A stretch of 64,000 bases of DNA from contig OX637396.1 of assembly GCA_951799425.1 (NCBI GenBank), forward strand, positions 34,650,701 to 34,714,700. The letters run 5' to 3'. Made by a program: the position numbers and the translations under genes. This DNA is from Ilex aquifolium. Its lineage: Eukaryota > Streptophyta > Magnoliopsida > Aquifoliales > Aquifoliaceae. The notes beneath the pieces are model-generated. The model was not told where the DNA came from. It saw only the letters and a program-made list of their open reading frames with translations, and did not search any database. Positions within the stretch are counted from its first letter, which is position 1. Every line of letters begins with the position of its first letter. Positions 47,115-58,278 of the stretch are shown here, piece by piece.

Positions 47115-49580
47115 TATGTATTTTTTAAATCCTTTTTAAGTATTTTTTATGTAGCGTTTATGTTATATTTTTATTTTTTTATCATATTCATGTCTGCTCT
47201 CTTTGCAATCATGGTAATATACCGTTGTGTGCACACAGACACACACCCCACATAAAAATGCTTAAAGAAAATTCCACTTTTTCCTCTACTTTATTTTTTT
47301 TCTAAGAAAAATTTTGAAAGAAGTTTCAACAGAACGAGATCAAATTACAATTGAATAGTTGAAGTTATGACTCAATAAAGTCTAAAAACTGGGGATCAAT
47401 CCTAAAAATATTAGAATTACTCCCAAGTTTTATCAATCTTAAATTGACACACGAAAACACACCACAAAATGCTCATCAAATTGTTCTTTGATTTAAGCGG
47501 CTTTTTTTTGTTTTGATAAATGAATAAATAAACCAACAAATATGGAATAATTACCAATAACTCCATGTTTAAAGTCACTATGTAATATAAAAAATCGAAC
47601 ATTAATTCTGTAATATTTATATTTTAAGTAGCAATATTATTTTTTATGATATAATTTAAAATTAAAACAAAGAGAGAGAAAAGAGAGGTTGATGAGATTA
47701 CTTAATATTGGAGAGCGTATTGATGAGTTGATTGAGTGAAAAATATTTTTGAGATGAATTTTATATTATTGGATGAAAATAGATATAGATTAGATTAATT
47801 TTTATCGTGATTATATTTTTATAAATTAAGAATTTAACTTAATATTAGATAGATGAGGGTGGTTTTCAAAAGGCAGACCTCATCATAAACCATTTCCTTT
47901 TGTCCTCCACCCACTTTGATCATCTCGTCTACACAGGAATATACTAAGCAATTTCCTCTTCATTGTCCACATGCATACAACAATGGTAGGACCCCTAGAC
48001 CACTTTTAGGATTAAAGTAAATGAGTCTTACTTAATTTTGTTTAAGTTCAAAAAAAAAAAATGGAAAAAGGTTCATTTTCCCTTGAAGATTAAAAAAAAT
48101 AATAATAAGATGGGATCGCCAAAAGGAATTATTCACGAATCAATAAGATTAAATTACAATTCAATAAGGCCAAAGTTACGATCCAACGAAGTTCAAACAC
48201 TTGGGATCAATCCTAAAGAGTTGGAATTAATCCCAAGTTTTTTTTTATCCATCCTAAATCAACCCATTGAGTCATCGTTAAACTTGTTTGAGTCTTACCT
48301 TGATATGATGAAGTTGTAATAACAAAACGTTGTCGTTGAAAAATCCCTTCCCTTTTTTTCTTGACGCAGCAATAATGAGAACATGCAAAGAGATGACCGT
48401 CTCTAAGTGTAAGGAATAAAAATACTCTAGATCCACGTATAAAAACAAGAGAGTAATTCTGAAAAGATATATTATTAATTGAATAATTCGTATTACATAG
48501 AGCAAAATATATAAAGAAATGGACAAAATCTTAATCGTTCCTAGAGTAATCAATTTCTCTTTAAGAATTTCTCCAAATCTCTGTGATAACCTATAAAATC
48601 AAAACCTAGAATTTTACAAAACCAAAAATCTCTTTGAGTGAAGTTATAGAGGCGAGTTGGCCAGAGCTCTTGGCTTCCCAGTGGGAGGTCAAGGGTTCGA
48701 AGCCCCCTGGGCGCATAGCGTGGCTGCTTGGTAGGATAGGACCTCAGTTGCTTGAACGAACAGTATCCAAGTTTCTGGTGTGGGTCTTGAATCCCCGGCG
48801 AAATGCAAGTCCTGATTTACCTGGTGTATGAGTTGGGGGGCCGGTTCATACACCCGGGGTTTGCCCTTAGTTCTACTTGGCATTAAGAGCCTGAACGACA
48901 TAAATACGATTCTACTCGCTGGGGACAGACCACTGAATTTTCCCCCGTTTCCGAAAAAAAAAAAAAGATATAGAGGCGAGTATGGTCTCGCACTATTTGG
49001 TAATAAGTGGGGAGTTAATCATTTTAGGAATCTAATTGAGTTGAATTAACGTTACTTTATTCAACTTTTTCAAATAACAAGTTTAAAAACCATTTGAAAT
49101 TCAAGTGAATATACAATTTGAATGAACCTATAATGAATCGAACTCAAGTCAAACTCGAGTCGCTTGGATCCTTTAACAGTCCAATTCTAGGACACGCTTG
49201 TTGTACATAAATAAGTGTTTTTTTTTTTTTTGCAAAATATTTTTTGTTAATTAAATTTTTGAACATTGCTGAAACACAAGTGAAAAAAATTATTACTATA
49301 TCTGTATATCACCTAACCTATACAGAGTTTGGTGAACGTCTAGTTGTGTGCAGCGTCATCAAAAGGTAAAGGCAAAACAGAAAGGACAAAAGTTATTACA
49401 TTATTCTATCTTACAAACAATAATATATTCCTCTGTTGAAACAAAACCACTTTTTTTTTTCTTTCATCGCGTAGACTTTCAGGAGGCCTTAATCAGTACT
49501 GTTGAAACCCATCCTTCACACACCTCCATTTTCTCTCTGTGTTCCTCTTGTTCCCACTCCATCTCCCAAAACCGAAAGCA
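47115..49580 (+). other. Upstream region of NLR-2, non-coding
   Basis: Colinear with 1-2527. It contains two instances of the roughly 250-bp flank repeat (about 47270-47440 and 48115-48350) and a SINE. The C+T-rich leader immediately before the start codon is almost identical to that of NLR-1, which suggests a shared transcription start region. Confidence 0.65.
48658..48968 (+). mobile_element. tRNA-derived SINE
   Basis: About 310 bp ending in an A run (about 48955-48966) and flanked by the 13-bp target duplication TATAGAGGCGAGT (48645-48657 and 48969-48981). The head carries a pol III B box GGTTCGAAGCC (about 48693) and a weaker A-box-like TGGCCAGAGCTCTTGG at the very start. The paralogous site in copy 1 (near 1930) has only one copy of the target and no element. 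The SINE family cannot be named from sequence alone. Confidence 0.88.
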
Positions 49581-52500
49581 ATGGCTTTGGTAGAAGTGTT
49601 TCTGGGTGCGTTTATAACTGTGTTGTTTGAGCGATTGACCTCTGGCGAGTTTTTGGACTTTGCTCGCAGCGAGGGAATTCATGCCCAATTGGAGAAATGG
49701 AGCGAAGTGTTGATCACAATTCGAGCAGTGCTCAGCGATGCAGAGGCTAAGCAAATGACGGAGGAAGCTGTGAAATTGTGGCTGAATCGTCTCAATGATT
49801 TGGCTTATGATTTGGATGACCTACTGGACGAAATTGCCACAGAAGCTTTGGCACGTGAGTTGAAATCCAAGCCTGAAGCAGCTACCACAAGTAAGGTACT
49901 GAATTTCATCCCTACTTGTTGTACTAATTTCCGTAGATCTATTACGCTCAAAATAAAGATGGGTCCCAAGATTGAGAAGATCACTCTCAGATTACAAGAA
50001 ATTGCACAACTGAGAGATGGTCTGGGTTTGAGAGTTAATTCCGAAGAGAAGTCAAACACAAGAAGAGAGAGGTTGCCAACAACTTCTTTGGTGAATGAAT
50101 CGCATGTCTATGGTCGGGAAAAGGAAAAACAAGATATACTCGAATTGGTGCTCAAGGATGAAGCATGTAATGATGAAGCATTCGTCATTCCAATAGTTGG
50201 AATGGGTGGTGTGGGCAAGACGACTCTTGCTCAACTTGTGTACAATGATGACAAGGTTAAGGATTTCTTTGATTCGAAAGCATGGGTGTGTGTTTCTGAA
50301 GAGTTCGATGTATTCATGATAACCAAGATTATTCATGAGGCTGTGACCGAGGAAACATGTGGCATCAACGACCTCAACAGGTTACAAGTGAGTCTCAAAG
50401 AGAAACTTTCTAGAACAAAATTTCTTATTGTTTTAGATGATGTCTGGAATGAGAACTACGAAAAATGGGATCTCCTCTGTGCTCCTTTTCGAGTTGGGCT
50501 ACCTGGAAGTAAAGTTATTGTTACAACTCGGAATGAAGGTGTTTCATCAACCATGGGTTCTGTTCCTTCTTACCCTCTGGATGTTTTGGCAGAAGACGAT
50601 TGTTTGTCTTTGTTGGCTCAACATTCATTGGGCAAAAGAAATTTTGTTGACCATCCAAATTTGGAATTAATTGGCAAGGATATAGTCAGAAAGTGTGGAC
50701 GTTTGACTTTGGCAGCAAAGACACTAGGAGGCCTTCTGCGTAATAAACATAGCCCAGATGAGTGGAAAGGTATACTGAATAGCAAAATCTGGGAGTTAGG
50801 AGAGGACAAGAGTCGCATTCTTCCAGCTCTGAGATTAAGCTATCATCATCTCCCTTCCGAGTTGAAGCAAATGTTTGCATATTGTGCTATATTTCCAAAG
50901 GACTACGAGTTTGAAATGGATGAGTTAGTTTTGTTATGGATGGCAGAAGGATTTCTGCCACAATCAGAAGAAATGGAAGTTTTAGGTGGAAAGTGTTTCA
51001 TGGAGCTATTATCAAGGTCCTTCTTCCAACATTCAGGTGGCACGGAATCAAAATTTGTGATGCATGACCTTTTGAATGATCTAGCTCAATATGTTGCTGA
51101 AGAAACATGCTTTAGGTTGGATGATAATATGAAGGGCAATGAACGGTGTAAGATTTCTGAAAAAGCTCGCCACTCATCATTCATTCGCCACGAATACGAG
51201 GTCTATAAAAGATTCAAGCCATTTCATGAAATTCGGGGTTTGCGGACTTTCATATCGCTGCCAGTGTATTGGTCAGATGGCAACTTGATCCACGGTTATT
51301 TAAGAAATAGCATTTTGGTCAAGCTACTACCAAACTTACGGTGCTTAAGAGTCTTATCTTTGAGTGGGTACAACATAAGTGAGCTACCCAACTCCATTGG
51401 GGATTTGAAGCATCTGCGGTACCTTAATTTATCTCGGACCTTGATTGAATCGTTGCCAGAATCAGTGAGTACTCTCTATAATTTACAGACACTATCATTA
51501 AGAGGTTGCGAACAACTTCGTAAGTTGCCCACAAACATTGGAAATTTGGTGAACCTGCGCCATCTTGACATTCGAGATACTCCAAATTTAACAGAGATGC
51601 CTTCAGGGATCAGTAGATTGAAATGTTTGCAAACATTGCCAAAGATTATTGTTGGCAAAAATAATGGATTTGGACTCGGAGATTTGAATGGCTTATCGCT
51701 TCTAAGAAGTAAGCTTTCCATTGAAGGGCTAGAAAATGTTACGAAAATGCGGGGTGCAGAGGAGGCCAATTTAAGTAGTAAGCAGTATCTTAATGAGTTG
51801 GAATTCAAATGGGACTGCCGTAACATTGTAGATTCTCAAAATGAAGGGCTACAGGTTAGTGTGTTTGGCATGCTACGACCACATAGAGAATTGAAAAGTC
51901 TTAAAATTGAGTTCTACAGGGGCATTGCATTTCCCAGTTGGATTGGGGATTCGTCCTTCTCTAAAACAGTGTACATTAGTCTTAAAGGTTGTACAAAATG
52001 CGTGTATTTACCACCACTTGGCCAACTACTCTTGCTCAAAGAACTATACATAGAAGACATGCATGCTGTAAAAAGAGTGGGTGTAGAGTTCTATTGCAGT
52101 GGTAGCACTTTGGAGATTCCATTTCCCTCGCTCGAGATTCTGCGGTTTGACAAGATGCCAAAATGGGAGGAATGGTCTTTTTCTTATGGTGTTGATTTTA
52201 GAGCATATTTCCCTTGCCTTCGTAAGCTTTCTATATGCAGTTGTCCTAAACTGGTGAGTGTTCCACACTTCAGACTTCCCTCTCTTCTTGATTTAATCAT
52301 AAAAAATTGTGACGGGGCGGTGTTGAAAAGTTTCACTGGATTATCCTCATTAACCAATTTGACAATTGAGAATATGTCGGGACTAACTCATCTGCCGAAG
52401 GAGTTCACGAATGAGTTGGTATCACTTAAAGTTCTTGAAATTAATTATTGTGCCATGTTGGTGACTCTGTGGCAGAATGGGATTGCACCAGAAGAATACC

Positions 52501-54402
52501 TTTCGAGTTTGCAACGCCTAATGGTCTGCCGGTGTCCTCTACTTGTGCAACTGTTAGATGAAGATCGAAGGCTACCTTGTAATCTTGAAAGTTTGAATTT
52601 AAGCTATTGTGAAAATCTGGAGAGGTTGCCTTACGGACTAAAAAGCCATACATATCTCAAGGAGGTGAATATCAATGACTGCCCAAAGCTTGTTTGGTTT
52701 CCAGAGGACAGTCGCCCGCCCATGCTTAGTCATCTTTCCGTTACAAACTCCTATTCTCTGGAGTCCATCCCTAATTGCTTCACTGGTCTTGAAGTGTTGT
52801 CGCTCTCGAATTGCATCTCTTTGAGATCCTTGCCAACAGACACTCTTATCTCCACGCTTAAGTCTGTTTGCATCGAGGATTATTGCGGGAATTTGGAGTG
52901 GCTTAAAGAGATGGTCAAACAGAGCATCATGTCAGGAAGATTTGGGATCAGTAATTGGCCCAATTTGGAGAGTTTTACAGTAGAGGTGTCCGAGTTTACA
53001 ATTGTGTTGAGGTATCAAATCGACCACTCGCTCTCAGGAAGTGGTTTGCTCACTCCCAACCTAACAAGTCTTTACATCTATAAGTTTGAAAATCCCTTTT
53101 CCTTTCCTAGCCAAAGTCAAAGCCTGGCCTTCCTCAAAACACTCAATATAGTGGACTGTCAAAGTCTTGAGTCCTTTCCTGACCCAAATTTGCCCCCCAA
53201 CCTAGAAGAGCTATATATCTCCAATTGCAAAGAACTTAAGCCTCTATCAGAGTGTGGCCTACAAAGTCTCTCCGCTCTCCGGCGTTTCACCATGTCCAGT
53301 GTGTATCCAATGCTAACTTCCTTTCCGGACTCATGTTTTCTTCCTGCTACTCTAGAATTCCTTCGTATTGAGGACTTCTCAAATCTCAAGTCTCTCTCAA
53401 AGGGCCTCCAAAACATGACCTGTCTTGAGAAACTAGAAATTTGCAATTGCCCAGAGCTGGAGTCTCTCTCTGAGGGGCTCCGAAACTTGACTTCTCTTGA
53501 GCATCTGGACATCAGGCATTGCCCAAAGATTGAGTCTCTCTCTGATGGGCTCCGAAACTTGACCTGTCTTGAGAAACTAAAAATTAGGTATTGCCCAGAG
53601 CTCGAGTCTATCTCTGATGGGCTCCGAAACTTGACCTCTCTTGAGGTTCTGAATATCTACGATTGCCCTAAGCTTGAGTCTCTCTTTGATGGGTTCCAGG
53701 AGCTGACCTCTCTTAAGCATCTGACAATCACAGGGTGTGACAAGTTGGGTTCCTTGCCGAATGAAACGATACTTGACACACTTTCAAGCGTGCTGATAAT
53801 CGACTGCTCACTTCTTGAAGCACAGTTTTCCAAGGAGAAAGGAGCTGATTGGCCCAAGATCGCTCACATCCCCTACGTTAATATTGTTTCTAGAAGGTAC
53901 CATTCACGTTGCATTTCTTTCCTTATGATCTGCTTGCCCCTGTTTTCAATTTTTTTAATCACGTCTATGCCTATAAAGACAAAAAGGGAAACTTACACTC
54001 AGCACCCCAACACTATGACCCAACTCTCATTTTGGCACTCTATAATCAATTTTGCCATATTCCCCTATATTAATTGGTTTCATTCACATGGCCCCAAATC
54101 CCAATGACTGATAACTCATGCATGAAAATTGACTAAATTGCATGCTACTTTATTGCTGCAAAATTCTGTGGTTTTTATGCATTTCCATCTAAAGCAAAAT
54201 GAACCTTCGGATTTAAGATTATGTGAAACCAGTTCATGTCGTTAAAAGTTCAATGGGAAAAATACATATAGTAGAAGAGGCAATGTAAAATTGTGGTCAT
54301 GATTTATAAGTGTAATCTATCTAATTGAAAGCAAACTACGACTCATTTTCATATGTGCCGCTAAACTTCCTGCTTTGTGGTGATGTTTACAGGAGGAGAT
54401 GA
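49581..54402 (+). CDS. CC-NB-ARC-LRR disease resistance protein, RPP13-like 1 type (NLR-2)
   Basis: Paralogue of NLR-1. The ATG at 49581 is used; the frame is open 14 codons further up but without ATG. Rx-type CC with YDLDDLLDE; P-loop GMGGVGKTT (G207, K213), kinase-2 FLIVLDDVW, RNBS-B GSKVIVTTR and MHD (494-496) are intact. The GLPL motif is altered: GRLTLA, with Thr376 where NLR-1 and nearly all NB-ARC proteins have proline (codon ACT against CCT). The LRR tail has five 72-bp units (53388-53747) against three in NLR-1. The NLR-1 stop is missing: unspliced, the frame runs to 54107 (1508 aa). With the intron 53897-54392 removed it stops at 54400-54402, giving 1441 aa with an Arg-rich end. The spliced form is preferred because donor and acceptor are conserved in NLR-1. 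Same immune role expected, but the GLPL change may impair it. Confidence 0.88.
53388..53747 (+). repeat. 72-bp LRR-encoding tandem repeat, five units
   Basis: Units begin at 53388, 53460, 53532, 53604 and 53676 with A/GAGTCTxTCTCT and encode the pattern LESLSxGLRNLTxLExLxIxxCP. NLR-1 has three such units (6341, 6413, 6485). Two exact units are the main length difference between the two proteins. Confidence 0.95.
53897..54392 (+). other. Predicted terminal intron of NLR-2
   Basis: Donor AAG/GTACCATT at 53896/53897 and acceptor TGATGTTTACAG ending at 54392, both matched in NLR-1. In NLR-1 the intron lies after the stop codon; here, with the stop lost, it falls inside the reading frame. The first exon-2 bases then supply an in-frame TGA eight bases in (54400-54402). 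Confidence 0.5.
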
Positions 54403-57029
54403 GGCCTGTTTTGATGAGCAACTTTCTTTTGTGCCAACCACAGATGATTTCGGTTTGATTTGTTCTTGTTGAATGTTTTCCTGCCATTTTTTTCCTCTTT
54501 ATATTTTGTATTTCCATGTATTATATTATTGTCTAAGAGTGCACTAGTTGCTTGTAATTTATACTAGGATATGTAACTACCAATTTTTTTTTTTTTTTCT
54601 GTTCTTGTTTTTTGGTGAGTTGCCAACTTCATGTTGTAAATGATTGGTATCAAGTTTAGGTATGAAATTGTTAGTCGAAAACTAGTGAAGGATTTTGCAC
54701 ATTTGCCCGATGGGGATTGTAATTTGACTATTCCTTGTTTAGCTACTGAGTTGCTTAGCAAAGTTTTCGTGATCTTTGGAACTATTATTTGTTCGTTGTC
54801 ATTGAAAGAGATTATAAATGTGTAAATAGAAATGTGCAGACCAAAAAAAAAAGAGAGAGAAGAATTAGATAAGCAATGCAACAAATGTGTGGTTTACAAG
54901 AAATTTACTGTTGTACTGTATAAAGTTGTTGATCGTCCTTAGTCTACATGGGGTGTACTCATCTAACTGATCCAACAAAATGTTTTGGGTCAAATTGTCA
55001 GCATATTGTATTGATTTATATCTAAATACTATTTGTCAAGATAGCGGATTCAAGGATTCAGATTATTATTAGACATATTTATGGCAGACCTTCTATCACT
55101 TGCTAATACATGGATCAAATTGGCATTGAAGTACAATCTATTCAAACCGAAACCCAACTTATGCTATGGTGAATCAAATAATAAATAAAATTTTATCGAG
55201 CAAAATATAGTACTTTTGAGAGCTTCCATGATCAAATTATGGTTCTCAAAGTGCATTCCATTGTCATTCTTGCATAGCATCAACACAAGCTATTGTATCA
55301 CATTGTCCCCCAACAGCATAGTCATCGACGCACAAGCTTCGCTACCAGCCCCCAAGTTACGATCTTCACTACAATCCTTCCAGGTGGTCGAAAGGTATAC
55401 GTTGCAATTTGCACTTCATGACTTCACAAAGAGCCTGTCAGTTTCCTGGTAATTTTCAACATCAAAGCAAGTTCTGAATACTTGTTATCTCGCACTCTCT
55501 TTCTCCCAGTTCCTTATACATTTGTGTCATACATTTATTTACACCTAAAGTTTATCATGAAACCCGACTTTTCATGAAGGAGAGCCCATTAATATTTATA
55601 GCAATGACCTCAATTGCAATTCAACGAAGACCAATTGTAACATTCACATCAGAATTTCACCAGCAACTCTATATAAAACGTTTCTGAATTTATTTCTTTC
55701 ACATAAAAACGTAGTACCTATTGATAATTGCACTTATTTACTTAGAGGGAATATAAGCAAAGTAAAGAATCGCTGAAGTTTTTTGTCCAACAATCCATAT
55801 AAGAGATCATACCAAAGAGACTTCTGGAAATTCATTGAAGTACATGAAAGCATTACAGATAGGGAGATGCAACGTTCTACCTCCTAGGTTCCCTAGCTCC
55901 AGATTCGAAACTTCATCATTAATAATCTCAATCCTATCAGTTCTTTTGTATTTCCCTTCCAGTTTTGACTGCAGCATGTGAAAACATGAGTAAGAATCAA
56001 AATACCCAAGAGAGATAGAGAGAGAGAGAGCCACATAAGATATGGAAAAAAAGGAATTTACATTTATTGTTATTGTCTCTATTACATGTATCATTTTCCT
56101 CCTCAACCATGTCCTCAAGTCATGATACGACCTACACTACCGAAATGTGGCCATGTTTGAGATTGCCAGAGGAGTTCATTGTCTAAATGTCACCGAAACA
56201 TATTGAGAGTTTCATGGTCACCCAACTACAAGGTTAGTTTGCTCTATTGCGTATTAGAACTAATGATGAGGGAAGGATTATGGTAGACAGAAGTGTTCAC
56301 GAAGTTGACGGCATAAACTTCTATATCCTAGTCTGCTAGTCATATGTAAGAACGTTCACTGTCAAAACCATTTCGAATTTTCTTTAGTAGATGTTATTGC
56401 TATATGACATGTTTTTTTCCTTTGTATAGACATGGTGGGCTTATAATCGTAAAACATCTCCACCGTTTAGATTTGGCTAACTATATGTTGATCTAAGGTT
56501 GACCATATTGTGATTACAGATAATGTGTAAAAATTGATAGAGTTTTCAATTTTGAAAAAACTTGAGAAATCACAAAGGCTTCCTTCATGGAGAACCTTGT
56601 TCAGATCCACATCGATATCAACGTGACTAAGAAATTAACATATTCCATACAACTGTAGTCAAGATAGAGGCGATCTATACTGCATATAACAACTTGATTA
56701 TTTCTTAAAATGCCCACATGTTTTTTTTGGTAGTATTTTTTTGGTACATAAAGTTAAATTTATTGATGGGAAGAAATAATCTCTACAAGCAAAAAAGGGG
56801 GAAATCATCAAAACTCCTTTACAAGCAAAAATCAAACTCAATCAATCTTACAAAAAACTTGCAGCATAAAGGCTATACGAACTATATCATTCTTAACCCT
56901 GCATGCACCCTTTTATTACTCCAATTCTGACTTTCAAAATAGCCAAACTATGCAATACAGGAAAAACGACACCAAACTAATAGGGAGCATAGCAACATGA
57001 CAGCATTGAAAGAAAAACTACAAACATAG
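54403..57029 (+). other. 3' flank of NLR-2, non-coding
   Basis: Paralogous to about 7500-9750. A segment at about 54520-54760 has no counterpart in copy 1. A (GA)n tract lies near 56015-56031. No coding region recognised. Confidence 0.6.
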
Positions 57030-57736
57030 TGATGGGTCAAGCCCAAATGACCCAATCTATATAAAAAACCCAATTCAAATAAACCAAGAAAGCCCAAAGA
57101 AGAGTCTAATCCATTACCCAAGCCCAAGCCCACTAAAGAGAAAATTCTAGAGAATGTTATATAAGAATTTGAATGTTAGATTGGTATTAGAATGTTAGAT
57201 TTGAATGTTAGATAGGTATTATTTAATTTGGGTGGTTTGGATTGATTCACGTTGTACGGCTAGGATTGATTCCCTACTACTATAAATAGACTACCCATTT
57301 GGGTGTTCTAGCATCAAGAAAGAAGCAAAGCTTCTAAGAGTGAGTTTGAGAGAGAGAGTTCTCTTGAAATTCCTAGTATGCTCTGTGGTTGCAGTTTAGA
57401 CTGATCTGCCACATCAGAAAAGATTTCTAGAGATTGAGAGTGTAAGTTGTGAGCTTCCTATTGAGTGTTTGCTTCTCTCTCTCTCTTCCTCTCAAGCATT
57501 GTAAAACTCTCCGGAGTACCACCATGATTGATCAATAAAACATCCAGGCCACCGTCGCCGTTCGAAGAGTGGACGTAGGTCATCCGAGACCGAACCACTA
57601 TAAACCTCCTGTGTTGATCCCTTATTTACAATTTTCGCCATTGATTGTCATTGATTGCCTATTAATTGCTTATTAATCATACCCGTACATATTTTTGACT
57701 GTTGATCTTGCACGAAGACCAATTTGTGCATCATCA
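57030..57736 (+). repeat. 5' LTR
   Basis: 707 bp with a TATAAATA promoter box at 57281-57288 and an AATAAA signal at 57534-57539. I count three differences from the 3' LTR. Confidence 0.95.
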
Positions 57737-57787
57737 GTTTGGCGCCGTCTGTGGGAAACGACTAGTTTTCCTACTCTCATCCAATCC

Positions 57788-58138
57788 ATGACAATCACTA
57801 CCCGATCAATGAGCCAACAACCGGGAGAAAACAACCAGACTCACCGGGAGGAGGTCCCCCCTCCCATCGTGCCTGGGGAACCTTCTACTGTTACTCCCGC
57901 TACTGGACAACAACAACTCCTCCAGACCATGCAGCTGCTGGTGAGCCAGAACCAGCAGATCATCCAACTTATGATCTCTCAAGGAGGAGTCCCACTCCCT
58001 CCACCAAGAGAAAGAAGGCCGAAAGACTCTCCACCAGAGGCGCCCCATGACGGCCTAGCCCTCCTCAACTCCATCTCACCCATGGAATGCAGAACACCCA
58101 AAGAAGTACTATCAATAGCTGGGGGCAGTAAGTCATGA
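57788..58138 (+). pseudogene. gag-like N-terminal remnant
   Basis: ATG at 57788, 51 bases downstream of the LTR, starts a 116-codon frame: TITTRSMSQQPGENN, a Pro-rich part, and LLQTMQLLVSQNQQIIQLM, a short predicted coiled coil. Position and composition fit the start of a Tat-type gag, but the capsid domain and zinc knuckle are missing. The frame stops 140 bp before the end of the antisense gene, so gag-pol was probably removed between about 58130 and 58280. A frame opening earlier (57695) lies in the LTR and was not used. Confidence 0.6.
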
Positions 58139-58278
58139 CTTGATTTCTCAATATTCTCTTCGAAAAGTTTTTCATTCAAATCATGAGACTTTTACAAAAG
58201 AGAAAATTTCATTCAAAGTCCATACACTGGACCTTACAAAAGGAAGACATCATACACCAAAAAACAAGGACGCCACTC

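Noticed and set aside
48658..48720. tRNA-like head as a tRNA gene
   Set aside because: It has a B box but no cloverleaf that I can close. It continues into a SINE body with an A tail and a target duplication.
49539..49580. Upstream start for NLR-2 adding 14 residues
   Set aside because: The first codon is GTG. The ATG at 49581 aligns with the NLR-1 start and the extension lies in the conserved leader.
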